64,000 nt of DNA from Apostichopus japonicus (Eukaryota > Echinodermata > Holothuroidea > Aspidochirotida > Stichopodidae), in NCBI RefSeq assembly GCF_037975245.1, contig NC_092576.1, positions 5,356,501 to 5,420,500 of the forward strand, given 5' to 3'. Positions 24,627 to 33,724 of this stretch are shown here, one piece after another. The translations under genes and the position numbers were made by a program. Positions within the stretch are counted from its first letter, which is position 1, and the number at the start of each line of letters is the position of its first letter. Under the pieces are notes generated by a model. It made no database searches, was not told the DNA's origin, and saw nothing but the letters and a program-made list of their open reading frames with translations.

Positions 24627-24822
24627 ATTGTATGTCCAGAGGTTCGAAACCGGTAAGGAAGGTCGTAATTCCACTGTAGGCGTTTGTCACATGTATCGAA
24701 CAATACTAGTTCTGTTTTTGGTGACATATTTTGCCTTACCCTAGAGATCAAACATGATGCTGACCAACTCGAAATCATTTGTGATTCCTAAAGCGGGATC
24801 TCGGGAGATACTTTGAACAATT

Positions 24823-24828
<6 letters not shown>

Positions 24829-24894
<66 letters not shown>

Positions 24895-24898
24895 AAAC

Positions 24899-24960
<62 letters not shown>
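24829..24960. repeat. (AT)n microsatellite
   Basis: About 130 bases of AT repeat with a few GT or CAT interruptions. It borders the left arm of the Penelope-like inverted repeat. Confidence 0.95.
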
Positions 24961-24968
<8 letters not shown>

Positions 24969-25033
24969 AGAGAAAACCAGAGAAATAAGATATGACTCAT
25001 AATTGACAAATAAGGAGTAAGTTTTACAAAATA

Positions 25034-25074
25034 TATTGGAATTTTCGGTCCCCCTGGGACCTTCGTCAGCAATA
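25034..25074 (-). ncRNA. Hammerhead-ribozyme-like motif, left arm
   Basis: Mirror copy of the motif at 27745-27785. Read on the minus strand: stem strand TATTG, CTGACGA, a GGTCCC/GGGACC stem and GAAA. It lies downstream of the minus-strand GIY-YIG frame, as in the other arm. Confidence 0.55.
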
Positions 25075-25209
25075 CTTGGCAGTCGAATGAGAAGTACAAA
25101 ATGTGACACAATGAAAGTATGACGCTAGATAAGAGTAAGTTGCAATGATGGAATTAAAACCAAATAAACCATGACTATACAGGAAGCGGATTAAGGAGCA
25201 AAGAACGGA

Positions 25210-25962
25210 TTACATATGCTTGTAGAACTGGTAGTTGTTAAGGGGTCCCAAGTCTTTGTTGAGGCCGGTGATGTGAGACTTAATACGAAAGATCCAATCG
25301 ATTTCTTTACGTTTACGTTCAGTAGTTGATTTGAAGTTCGAGGCAATTAAAATACATTTTAGGTTTTTTAGAGAATGACCATGAAGATTGAAATGTTCGG
25401 ACACTGGGAATCCTGCAAAATTATCACGAATAGATTTTTTGTGATTATTAAAACGTAAGCGGAATCGGGAGCCTGTTTCACCTACATAATTGCCCTCTTT
25501 GCAAAGTACACAATAGAAAATGTAAATAACATTAATAGAATCACAAGAGAGGGAAGGGGGTCTAAGACTAAAGTCAACATTGGGAATCTTGACCACGGTG
25601 CCTGGGGTAATATGGGGGCATATTTGGCATCTAGGTTTACCGCAAGGAAAATTGCCTGCGGAGGTGGAAACTGAGCGGGGGAGTCTGGAGGAAGTGAGAA
25701 GAAATTTAAGGTTGGGGGGTTGACGAAATGCTAGCATGGGGGGTACCTTAAACGATTCTCCTACAGACTGATCGTCTTGAAATACAGCAAATTCCTGTTT
25801 GATGGAGCGAATGAAAGATTTGATGAGGGGGTTGTAACTGGTAACGAACGGAATGCGTGTGTTGGGACTTTTAGACTTGTATTTTAATAAGTCCTCACGG
25901 CTCAACTTGTCGGCCCTGGAAATACCCTGTCTAATTAAGTGAAGGGGGTATCCGACGTTCAA
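25210..25962 (-). pseudogene. Penelope-like C-terminal fragment, GIY-YIG endonuclease (left arm)
   Basis: 250 residues identical to the C-terminus of the + strand copy ending at 27609. The GIY-YIG region reads INVIYIFYCVLCKEGNYVGE followed by the conserved arginine-rich helix. The reverse-transcriptase part is absent, so this is a 5'-truncated inverted copy. Confidence 0.85.
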
Positions 25963-26003
25963 GAAATAACCAGTTAATATGGATACCTGGTGTTTAAAAT
26001 CAC

Positions 26004-27609
26004 ATGGGTACTTTACCTAAAGTCCACAAACTACCTAAATTAATAACAGAGGCTCAACAAGCACTACCCGGAGTGACCCCTTCTGACCCTGAGAATATCC
26101 GCCGTTCTGACATTTGTAAGCTAGCCAGGAAACTCAAGCTATTCCCTCCTTGCCGACCTATTATTTCAGGAATTGGTACGCTAACTGAGCATCTTTCAGG
26201 ATACATGGACTCCGTACTCAACCCTCTATTAACCCATATTCCTTCTTATATACAGGACACTACGCATTTTTTGAGAATTCTTAACACTATTCAGGCGTTA
26301 CCAATTAATTCCTTACTCGTTACTATGGATGTATCCTCTTTGTACACTAATATCCCTCATGATGAGGGAATTATCGCTTGTCAAAATTTTCTTCGTGAGC
26401 ATGCCACCAACCCCACTTTAGGTGATGATCTTGGTCCCATTTTACGTTTCATATTATTATGAATTAGAACAGGAAATGCTATCCACTTCTCCTCTTAAGC
26501 CATCACATTATTATAGATATATTGACGATATATTTTTTGTCTGGCCACATGGTGAAGAATCTCTTAAGTCTTTCTTTGATCATGTTAATTCTTTTCATGA
26601 CAGCATTAAATTTTCTGTCGAAGTTTCCAAACATCAAATTTCATTCCTAGATGTTCTGGTCAAGTTGGATGGCAATTCCTTAACCACTTCGGTCTATTAT
26701 AAGCCCACTGATATTCATATGTATTTACACTTTAATAGTTTTCACCCACATAATCTCAAGAGTTCTATTGTTTACAGCCAATGCCTTAGACTTAAACGCA
26801 TTTGCTCCAACCCATGTGATTTTAAACACCAGGTATCCATATTAACTGGTTATTTCTTGAACGTCGGATACCCCCTTCACTTAATTAGACAGGGTATTTC
26901 CAGGGCCGACAAGTTGAGCCGTGAGGACTTATTAAAATACAAGTCTAAAAGTCCCAACACACGCATTCCGTTCGTTACCAGTTACAACCCCCTCATCAAA
27001 TCTTTCATTCGCTCCATCAAACAGGAATTTGCTGTATTTCAAGACGATCAGTCTGTAGGAGAATCGTTTAAGGTACCCCCCATGCTAGCATTTCGTCAAC
27101 CCCCCAACCTTAAATTTCTTCTCACTTCCTCCAGACTCCCCCGCTCAGTTTCCACCTCCGCAGGCAATTTTCCTTGCGGTAAACCTAGATGCCAAATATG
27201 CCCCCATATTACCCCAGGCACCGTGGTCAAGATTCCCAATGTTGACTTTAGTCTTAGACCCCCTTCCCTCTCTTGTGATTCTATTAATGTTATTTACATT
27301 TTCTATTGTGTACTTTGCAAAGAGGGCAATTATGTAGGTGAAACAGGCTCCCGATTCCGCTTACGTTTTAATAATCACAAAAAATCTATTCGTGATAATT
27401 TTGCAGGATTCCCAGTGTCCGAACATTTCAATCTTCATGGTCATTCTCTAAAAAACCTAAAATGTATTTTAATTGCCTCGAACTTCAAATCAACTACTGA
27501 ACGTAAACGTAAAGAAATCGATTGGATCTTTCGTATTAAGTCTCACATCACCGGCCTCAACAAAGACTTGGGACCCCTTAACAACTACCAGTTCTACAAG
27601 CATATGTAA
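26004..27609 (+). pseudogene. Penelope-like reverse transcriptase with GIY-YIG endonuclease
   Basis: Penelope-like polyprotein in two overlapping frames. 26004-26462 carries GTLPKVHKLPK, FPPCRPIISGIGT and LLVTMDVSSLYTNIPHDEG (the first catalytic Asp region). 26422-27609 carries YYRYIDDIFFVWPHG (the YxDD-type box), ISFLDVLV, YYKPTDIHMYLHFNSFHP, then a linker and the GIY-YIG nuclease (INVIYIFYCVLC, NYVGETGSRFR). Between ILRFILL and ELEQEML the stretch that should contain the family's GTAMG motif is deleted and the frame shifts, so the enzyme cannot be active. The 5' end is missing. Confidence 0.85.
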
Positions 27610-27744
27610 TCCGTTCTTTGCTCCTTAATCCGCTTCCTGTATAGTCATGGTTTATTTGGTTTTAATTCCATCATTGCAACTTACTCTTATCTAGCGTCAT
27701 ACTTTCATTGTGTCACATTTTGTACTTCTCATTCGACTGCCAAG

Positions 27745-27785
27745 TATTGCTGACGAAGGTCCCAGGGGGACCGAAAATTCCAATA
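27745..27785 (+). ncRNA. Hammerhead-ribozyme-like motif, right arm
   Basis: Order: stem I strand TATTG, CTGACGA (fits CUGANGA), one extra A, stem II GGTCCC, loop AGG, GGGACC, then GAAA, a very short stem III region (ATTC) and the stem I partner CAATA. Minimal type I hammerheads in the terminal repeats of Penelope-like elements are established knowledge. The position, 135 bases after the GIY-YIG stop, fits. The tiny stem III suggests it would act best as a dimer. Confidence 0.55.
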
Positions 27786-27991
27786 TATTTTGTAAAACTT
27801 ACTCCTTATTTGTCAATTATGAGTCATATCTTATTTCTCTGGTTTTCTCTAATAATATTTTCTTTTGGAGTAAACGTGGATTTTCGTTATATTATATATA
27901 TATATATATATATAGGCAATGTTCTGCGTAGCACTGAGAATTCTAGTAGAAAAATAGTAAAGTTTGCTAGTGTTAATGATAAAGAAAACTA

Positions 27992-28030
27992 ACACGACGT
28001 TTCGGGTATAAACCCTTTAACAAAGTGAGC
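27992..28030 (-). ncRNA. Degenerate hammerhead-like motif of a second Penelope family
   Basis: Minus strand reads GTTAAAGGGTTTATACCC and then GAAACGTC. The GGG/CCC stem, GAAA and GTC cleavage triplet are kept, but the CUGANGA box has become TGTTAAA. It lies just downstream of the minus-strand GIY-YIG fragment that ends at 28127. Probably inactive. Confidence 0.4.
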
Positions 28031-28126
28031 AAAAAGACTACTAAAACTGTAAACAGCGAACGAAGAAAGATAAAATGGTCCAATGCACACACATGAAAGA
28101 AGCGAAAAGTAGCAGGGTAAAAGGAC

Positions 28127-28483
28127 TTACAACAAATCGAATTTAGAGTTTAAACCATAAGGGGATAAGGTGCCAAGTCGGAAAATTAGTCTATTTTCGG
28201 ATTTAAGACGATCGATATCAGTGCCTCTGGAAGACAGAGCACACGTAACAGAAAAGTCAGTGATCTTACAGGGGGAGGGGGAATTGAAGTGAGAGGCGAC
28301 AGGGTAACCAGGAAACTTGGATTTGATGGAGCGTAAGTGTTCGGTAATACGATCTGCCAGTCTACGCTTGGTTTCACCTATGTAAAGTAAATTACAACGT
28401 TTACATATGATAACATAAATTACATTAGTGGAAATACAAGAAAAGTGATGTTTAATTATAAAAGAGTTTTTAGGGCTTTGCAC
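28127..28483 (-). pseudogene. 3' fragment of a different Penelope-like element (GIY-YIG)
   Basis: 118 residues with TNVIYVIICKRCNLLYIGE and then the KRRLADRITEHLRSIK helix and an HFN box, the C-terminal GIY-YIG domain of Penelope-like elements. The sequence differs clearly from the neighbouring element, so it is a second family. Everything upstream of the nuclease domain is missing. Confidence 0.8.
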
Positions 28484-28692
28484 ACGTATAATATATAGGT
28501 GTAATAATTTTAGTAATTGCTTGGGGACCCTCGGCCCGTCCCCTGGCTATAGACCACATTGTCACCCCAACCGCGCCTCCACGCCCCGTGAAAAGTGGAA
28601 GCAGTGAGGGTGAGTACCGGTAAGCGTAACACAACTTCGTCTTAGGCCAATGACTTGCCTCATTTCAGCCAGTTCTCCAACATCCCCTTCCT

Positions 28693-29094
28693 TAGTGGCG
28701 GAGCGTCCATATATACAGTCAGGGGCGGATGCCCCCCCCCCCTGACGGACTCAAATGGACTGCTGGCGCCCTTTTCAGCTTTTCACTACTTTTTACTTAT
28801 TCGCGATTATTGACCATTTTATTGCGCACTCATATACCTATTGACATTTGTCATATTCTGTTGGTGTAATTTTCAGACAAAATGGCGACGACACCTATTT
28901 ATTCTCCGTTTATCTGCAAATTAGCATGGCCCGGAAAGGGTCATTTCCTGCAATCTAGGGAGTATCTTTACTCAAAAAATTTCTGTACGCTCCGTGCCAA
29001 CCTGTGGTGACGCTCCGCTTAGATAGTGTCCAAAGCGCCCCTACAGACCATTCTTGCCCCCCCCCTCCGACCAATACCCCTAGCTCCGCCACTG
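28693..29094. mobile_element. Probable hAT-like non-autonomous element
   Basis: Inverted ends TAGTGGCGGAGC (left) and GCTCCGCCACTG (right). CAGTGGCGGAGC-type termini are common in hAT elements. G- and C-rich patches lie next to both ends. No clear 8-bp target duplication was found, so the boundaries are tentative. An internal GCTCCGCTTAGATAGT box recurs at 29348-29362 and, reversed, at 54537-54552. Confidence 0.45.
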
Positions 29095-29404
29095 TTACTA
29101 CACTCAAAAACGTCTTTGCGAGTACACTACGAGTAATAGCTACTCTCTTAAAACACCATCGAATATACAAATTACAATGTTTTTACAGACTTTTACGTGC
29201 AATCTGAGAAATGTCAGGCTTGAGACCCATATTTTAAGGCTAGGTATTTGCAGCACAGAGCACTCGGGAAGTGCCGTTTCCGGCCATCTGGGGTTTGAAA
29301 AAACCCAAAATTTTCTTGTACGCTCGGCGCCCGCCGCTGGTGGCGCTCCGCTTAGATAGTCTCCACACATTAGCCCCCCCCCCCAATGATTTTTCCGTTC
29401 CGCC

Positions 29405-30010
29405 GCGCCTGACTTAACCACCGTCTCACCCACCACCTTCTAGGTCTTCTCCTTGGCCTCCTCAGCCTTCCACTCTTTTCCACCCTGCTTAGTTCTGCCT
29501 CTTCTTCTTGCCGCTGCCTTCTTTTTTTTAGCGACAATATAAGCATAAACCAGAATTGCCAATTCAATATCTTCTTCATCTCTTGGAAGCATGCTTCCTC
29601 ATTGTTTCTCTGGAACGAATGAGAGAGTGGCCCGGCCTCCTCTTTATACCCCAATCGGGATTCAAGCGTGGTAATTTTAGTCAAATCGTGTACATAAATC
29701 TTAGGAGATCTTTACAGAACTTGATGAACCTGAGGGACCTCAACAGAACATAGCAGAACATGGCAGAACGCGAGAGCTTATCGTGGTGATCGCAAGATAA
29801 CTTGAGGGAACGTAATGAAAATCGTCGCAGGCCTTGACCGGAAGGCACTGGTTTCCTAGCAAAGACGTTATAAGTCGTAACAAAACGTTTGAAAGGGTCT
29901 GAAAGCGTGGAAAAAGAAAAAAAAAACATTAATTTATCCTGGAGCTCCACGCTTTTTGAAAAATCGTGGCGATCGTGGGAATCGTGGTCTAGTGTAAATG
30001 CAGCATGAGT
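29405..30010 (-). pseudogene. 5' fragment of a PIF/Harbinger transposon
   Basis: From an ATG at 29592 the minus strand reads MLPRDEEDIELAILVYAYI then VAKKKK. A frame change at the A run gives RRQRQEEEAELSR and then RRWWVRRWLSQARRNG. EEDIELAILVYAY followed by a tryptophan-rich RRWWVRPWLSRR-type box is the N-terminus of many animal Harbinger (HARBI1-like) transposases. The rest of the transposase is missing. Upstream, about 29780-30010 holds non-coding sequence ending in a gtgtaaatgcagc box that may be the element's end. Confidence 0.55.
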
Positions 30011-30237
30011 ACAGGATCGAAGCAACGCTCTAAAGGTTAGATGTATTGCTATAAGTTCAAGACCTCCTTCTAGCCTAACGTGGGTTGTGAATGGTGAAGA
30101 TGTAGAGGCATTCAATGTACACAATGTACTATACAAACCAAACAAGGAGGGGATAAGCACCACAGACTCACAATCTACATTACATCTACCACCAACTGGA
30201 ACTCACGTCAAAATTTTATGTCACAAATTTTTGTCAC

Positions 30238-30397
30238 TAACTTTTTTCTAATAGGGTTGTGAATGAGTGGTGTGAATGGGATTAAGAATGATTTGGACAA
30301 GCACTTGAAGCATTGTAATCGGGTCTGAGTGTTTGTTTTATTTTATATGAAGACTTCAGTGTCCCTCCTGATCCTTTTTTCTACTAAACTAAACTAT
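30238..30397 (+). mobile_element. 5'-truncated copy of the CR1-like LINE
   Basis: Matches the last coding codons and 3' tail of the LINE at 5760-8046 (ttttttctaatagggttgtg, then gacaagcact..aagcattgtaatcggg, ending ctactaaactaaact). Its 3' end stops about ten bases before the acceptor of the receptor tail exon at 30407. Confidence 0.8.
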
Positions 30398-30406
30398 CTC
30401 ACACAG

Positions 30407-30839
30407 AACGAAGAACGGCGTTGCACCATTACCGAGGTGGCCTGTAAAATAATCTATTCTAGCTTTTTCAGGCGTGATATTAATAATGATATTATTATTA
30501 CTTCGCAGAAATGCTTCACGATGCTCGAGTACAGACGTTTCCACGATCAACCATGAACCGCAATCATTGAGTCCATCAGCTGAAATGATGACAACTGAAT
30601 ATCACAAAGACGTAACACATGGTTATTTTAGAGATCATGTGGCAGCACCTAACGACATTCCCGAGTATCAGGAGATTGAACAGCCCAATGAAAACTACAA
30701 CAAGCAGATATACAGAGAGAATCAGATATTACAAAAAGATTTCATCATAACCAAGATAATCAATTACATATGCAAAAATAAGAATATAAACTTTTGTTGT
30801 AGCAATTTGATACTATTTCCCAATTGCAATGTGTCATGA
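30407..30839 (+). CDS. Cytoplasmic-tail exons of an Ig-receptor paralogue
   Basis: Exons 30407-30436 and 30509-30839, paralogous to 23711-23933. The translation reads TKNGVAPLPRNASRCSSTD, then VSTINHEPQSLSPSAE, then a tyrosine-rich part (MTTEYHKDV, HGYFRDHV, IPEYQEIEQ, ENYNKQIYREN), and ends at TGA 30837-30839. Multiple tyrosines in acidic, polar surroundings with YQEI (YxxI) suggest a phosphorylated docking tail; none is a perfect ITIM. The likely partner is the Ig exon at 24079, but the transmembrane exon that should link them was not found across the intervening mobile elements. Confidence 0.55.
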
Positions 30840-30844
30840 CATAG

Positions 30845-31640
30845 CTGATATGTTGAAACCATCTTCAGACAATACAGTTTGCAATAAGATAAACATAAAA
30901 CTTTCATTCCTTGTCATGCATGTGTCTAAGCTGTGTAAACATGTTCGTTTCAATATAAATCAGCTTAGATATTTGTTAGCTGACAGTGTTTTGTTTTTGG
31001 AATTGAGGAAAAGAAAGCGTAACTACAGAACATAAAAAACAGAGAAATGACCCCCATAGAAATGAAAGAGCTAACTGAAAACCAAGGAAGGAAGATGAAT
31101 AGAAACAAAAACAGAACGGTTTATATGCTATAAGAACATGACACTTGTGGGACAATGGATAATTACTGAACACTTCAACAAAAGTCATATATAGATATAT
31201 AAAATATTTATAAATACTCACTAATATAATACTTTAAATTATTGTACATCTATTTATCGTTAATCTTAGTCACTGTTTATATTTCAATTTCATTTTCTAT
31301 CTAGTCTAGTGATAAAGTTCAGCTCTTCATAAATTAGTTTCCTCGTTCTTTTGCGTTTAGGCCATGGGCCATGGCAAATTGAGAAGCACTTTTGTTCACA
31401 TGGTCAGTGGGGAAAGTTAATTTCTCTGAAATAGTTAGTATAAATATGTACTGAATCAAGATTGACTTGTTCTTTTTGGTTCTACTGGCACAAACAGTCA
31501 GAATTTAAGAAAAACTAACAAAAGAAATTATCCATTGCTCTTAAAAGAGCTTATCTAATTGGTCAGTATTTCCAGGTCAAACCTTAATTGACCAATCACA
31601 GCTGTTGATCTGTGGTCTGGTTACACCATGGTTACACTAA
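30845..31640. other. Intergenic DNA between receptor tail and Cys/His gene
   Basis: AT-rich, no supported gene. It should contain the 3' end of the receptor tail transcript and the promoter of the gene starting at 31651. Confidence 0.4.
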
Positions 31641-31650
31641 CTGCACAAAC

Positions 31651-33724
31651 ATGGCTGCTCCCACACTCAAATGTTGTATGCATGTGTGTGCAAAGACAAA
31701 AACGAATATTTCATCCTTTTCTGACAGCTCTTTTGCCAAATTCAAGGTTTGTGTTTTAAGGTGAATTGTTTTACCAGGTATTTATGGTGCATTAGCTAGA
31801 GATGTCACTTCAAAATACTGTATAGAGAGCTCAAAATCTTTAGCTGATTTTCAAGATCATGAGCATGGTGAGTCGTGCATTGGCTATCATCGTGATTGCT
31901 ACAATACCAGAGATTCACAGATGAATAAACTCAACAAGACTGAAGAAAGGCTTGCTAAAAATCCGCCCAAAGATGGTAAGCAAACATTTAAATAATATTA
32001 TGAGTATGAACCCATTTTCCAACTGAAATTAGAAATGTCAATCTGACATTTTGTGGAATGTGGTTGTGCTTTTAAGTTTTTACATTCGTTCTTGACGGTT
32101 TGTTATTGTATTGTAACCTAGTCCTGCTGTCATTTTGTTGTGCAAAATGCATCAACCTGATGTAATCGTGAATTTATTTGGGTTAGGGTTAGATATGTAC
32201 AAACAACAGGGATACATTTACATTTACAATTAAAATCTCTATTTAGTGTGTGTTAAGTTAAATTTGGCATGTGTTCAACAAATAGAAGTACCTGTCATGG
32301 GGGGGGGGGGAGTTTGATATTTAACTTTTAGACTTTCTTCAGTAGTTGCTCTATGATTTTATAAAATGAGACGAGGGCCCCAAACCCACGCCCAATTTTC
32401 CATTTGCGCTTAGTTGATTTTTTTTTTTATATGGGTGGACTGGAGATCAATATTTCATTATTGCTCTGTGAGTTTTATAAAATAAGACGAGGGCCCCAAA
32501 CCCACGCCCAATTTTTCATTTGTACAAATACTTGGTTGATTTTTTTATATGGGTGGAGGTCGATATTTCATAATTGCTCAATGATTTGATAAAATGAGAC
32601 AATGGCCCCAAACCCACGCCCAATTTTACATTTGTACAAATACTTGGTTGATTTTTTATATGGGTGGAGGTTGATATCAATGATTTGATAAAATAAGACA
32701 AGGGCCCCAAATCTATGCCCAAATTTTCATTTGTAAAGAAAAGTTATTCATTATAACAAGTTTAGATAAACTGAGCTAGGTTTGTCAATTCAAGTTGTAA
32801 AATGGTGTAGGTTAATGAATTCAGAGCAAATTTTTTAAACTTTTTTAAAGTTGTATTTAATATGTATCTTTCTCTTGTTTGAATGTTACAGATGATTCCA
32901 CTGATGATGGCAACGACGATGTTGAGCCTGACTGTAAGAAGCGAACACTAAGATCAAACGTAGCTGGACCATCTTCTTCAGGCAGACCACACATACTTCC
33001 AGTGTCGTGCATCATTTGTCACACTGATCACTGGATAAGGGACAAGGTGACCTGTAAGAGACGAAGAGAGCCCCTGACTCGTTACGGGACAATAGATGCT
33101 GGGAAACTCAGAAAGGCTGCTGAGCTGACATGTAACGAATCCCTTCTTTTGCAAATGCGTGGCAGAGACCTTGTTGATTCCGAGGCAAGATACCATCCGA
33201 GTTGTTTTCGTAATGCAACCAGATTTCTCACTCGGAAGTGGCCAAAAGAAACAACAGATATTCTATATGCAGAGTCTTATGCAAAGTTTTGCCACAATGT
33301 CATTGATGAACAGATTCTAAAACAACAGGGTGCGATCAGGATGACAAAACTCACAGCCCAGTTCATCAATATGGTATAAGAAGTTCAAGGGATTGGTGCC
33401 CCAAGTTACAGATCCTACAACTTAAAAAAGCGTCTCCACGGCTCCTATCCACAACTTCATTTTTTGCGACCAACGCGACGCTATGAAAGTGAAGTTGTAA
33501 TTTCCAGAACTGTAGAAGCTCAGGATCTAGCAGTAAACCTGGTTAATCTACAAGATGATACAAAGTCAAGTAACGAGTTAGACACTTCAAGTGGTAGTGA
33601 ATCTGATTTGCAGCATGAACAAAAAGGTTTGTGTAGAAGTCAAGGCATTTCATCGAGTGACATGTACTTTACAGCTAGACAGCTTAGAATTGCTGTCCAA
33701 GAGGTACATGTGGACACAGCATGA
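31651..33724 (+). pseudogene. Cys/His-motif protein of an invertebrate multigene family, with in-frame stop
   Basis: Likely exons: 31651-31746 (MAAPTLKCCMHVC then ISSFSDSSFAKFK), about 31785-31975 (GESCIGYHRDCYNTRDS) and 32892-33724. The last two share a phase 1 junction; the first junction is unresolved. The big exon has CIICHTDHW, then LRKAAELTCNESLLLQMRGR, then DLVDSEARYHPSCFRNATRF, a C-x2-C ... H-x3-C arrangement like the one in the earlier exon. I recall similar repeated domains in many uncharacterised invertebrate proteins, often mobile-element-like; no function is known to me. TAA at 33377-33379 interrupts an otherwise continuous frame that resumes EVQGIGAPSYRSYNLKKRLH and runs to 33724. 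Confidence 0.55.
32340..32735. repeat. About 100-116-bp minisatellite in the intron
   Basis: Four imperfect copies of a unit containing ataaaatgagacgagggcccc, then aaacccacgcccaatttt, then ttgattttttatatgggtgg. It lies between the exons ending at 31975 and starting at 32892. Confidence 0.9.

Larger units (their letters stand above)
24961..27858. mobile_element. Penelope-like element in inverted-repeat arrangement
   Basis: Two arms of about 1,049 bases, 24961-26009 and 26810-27858, are reverse complements of each other around an 800-base unique centre. The predicted proteins of the two arms are identical over 250 residues, so the arrangement is young or kept homogeneous. The + strand holds a longer copy. 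Partial inverted copies are a known product of Penelope-like retrotransposition. An (AT)n tract lies at the left edge and another short one about 30 bases past the right edge. Confidence 0.85.

Noticed and set aside
24417-25111. Open frames of Tyr-Ile repeats on both strands
   Set aside because: They are translations of (AT)n microsatellites. The same holds for frames over 8695-8775, 50094-50664 and 55829-55901.
29681-30163. A 160-codon minus-strand protein
   Set aside because: No domain. The stretch looks like non-coding Harbinger sequence with an end-like box near 30000.
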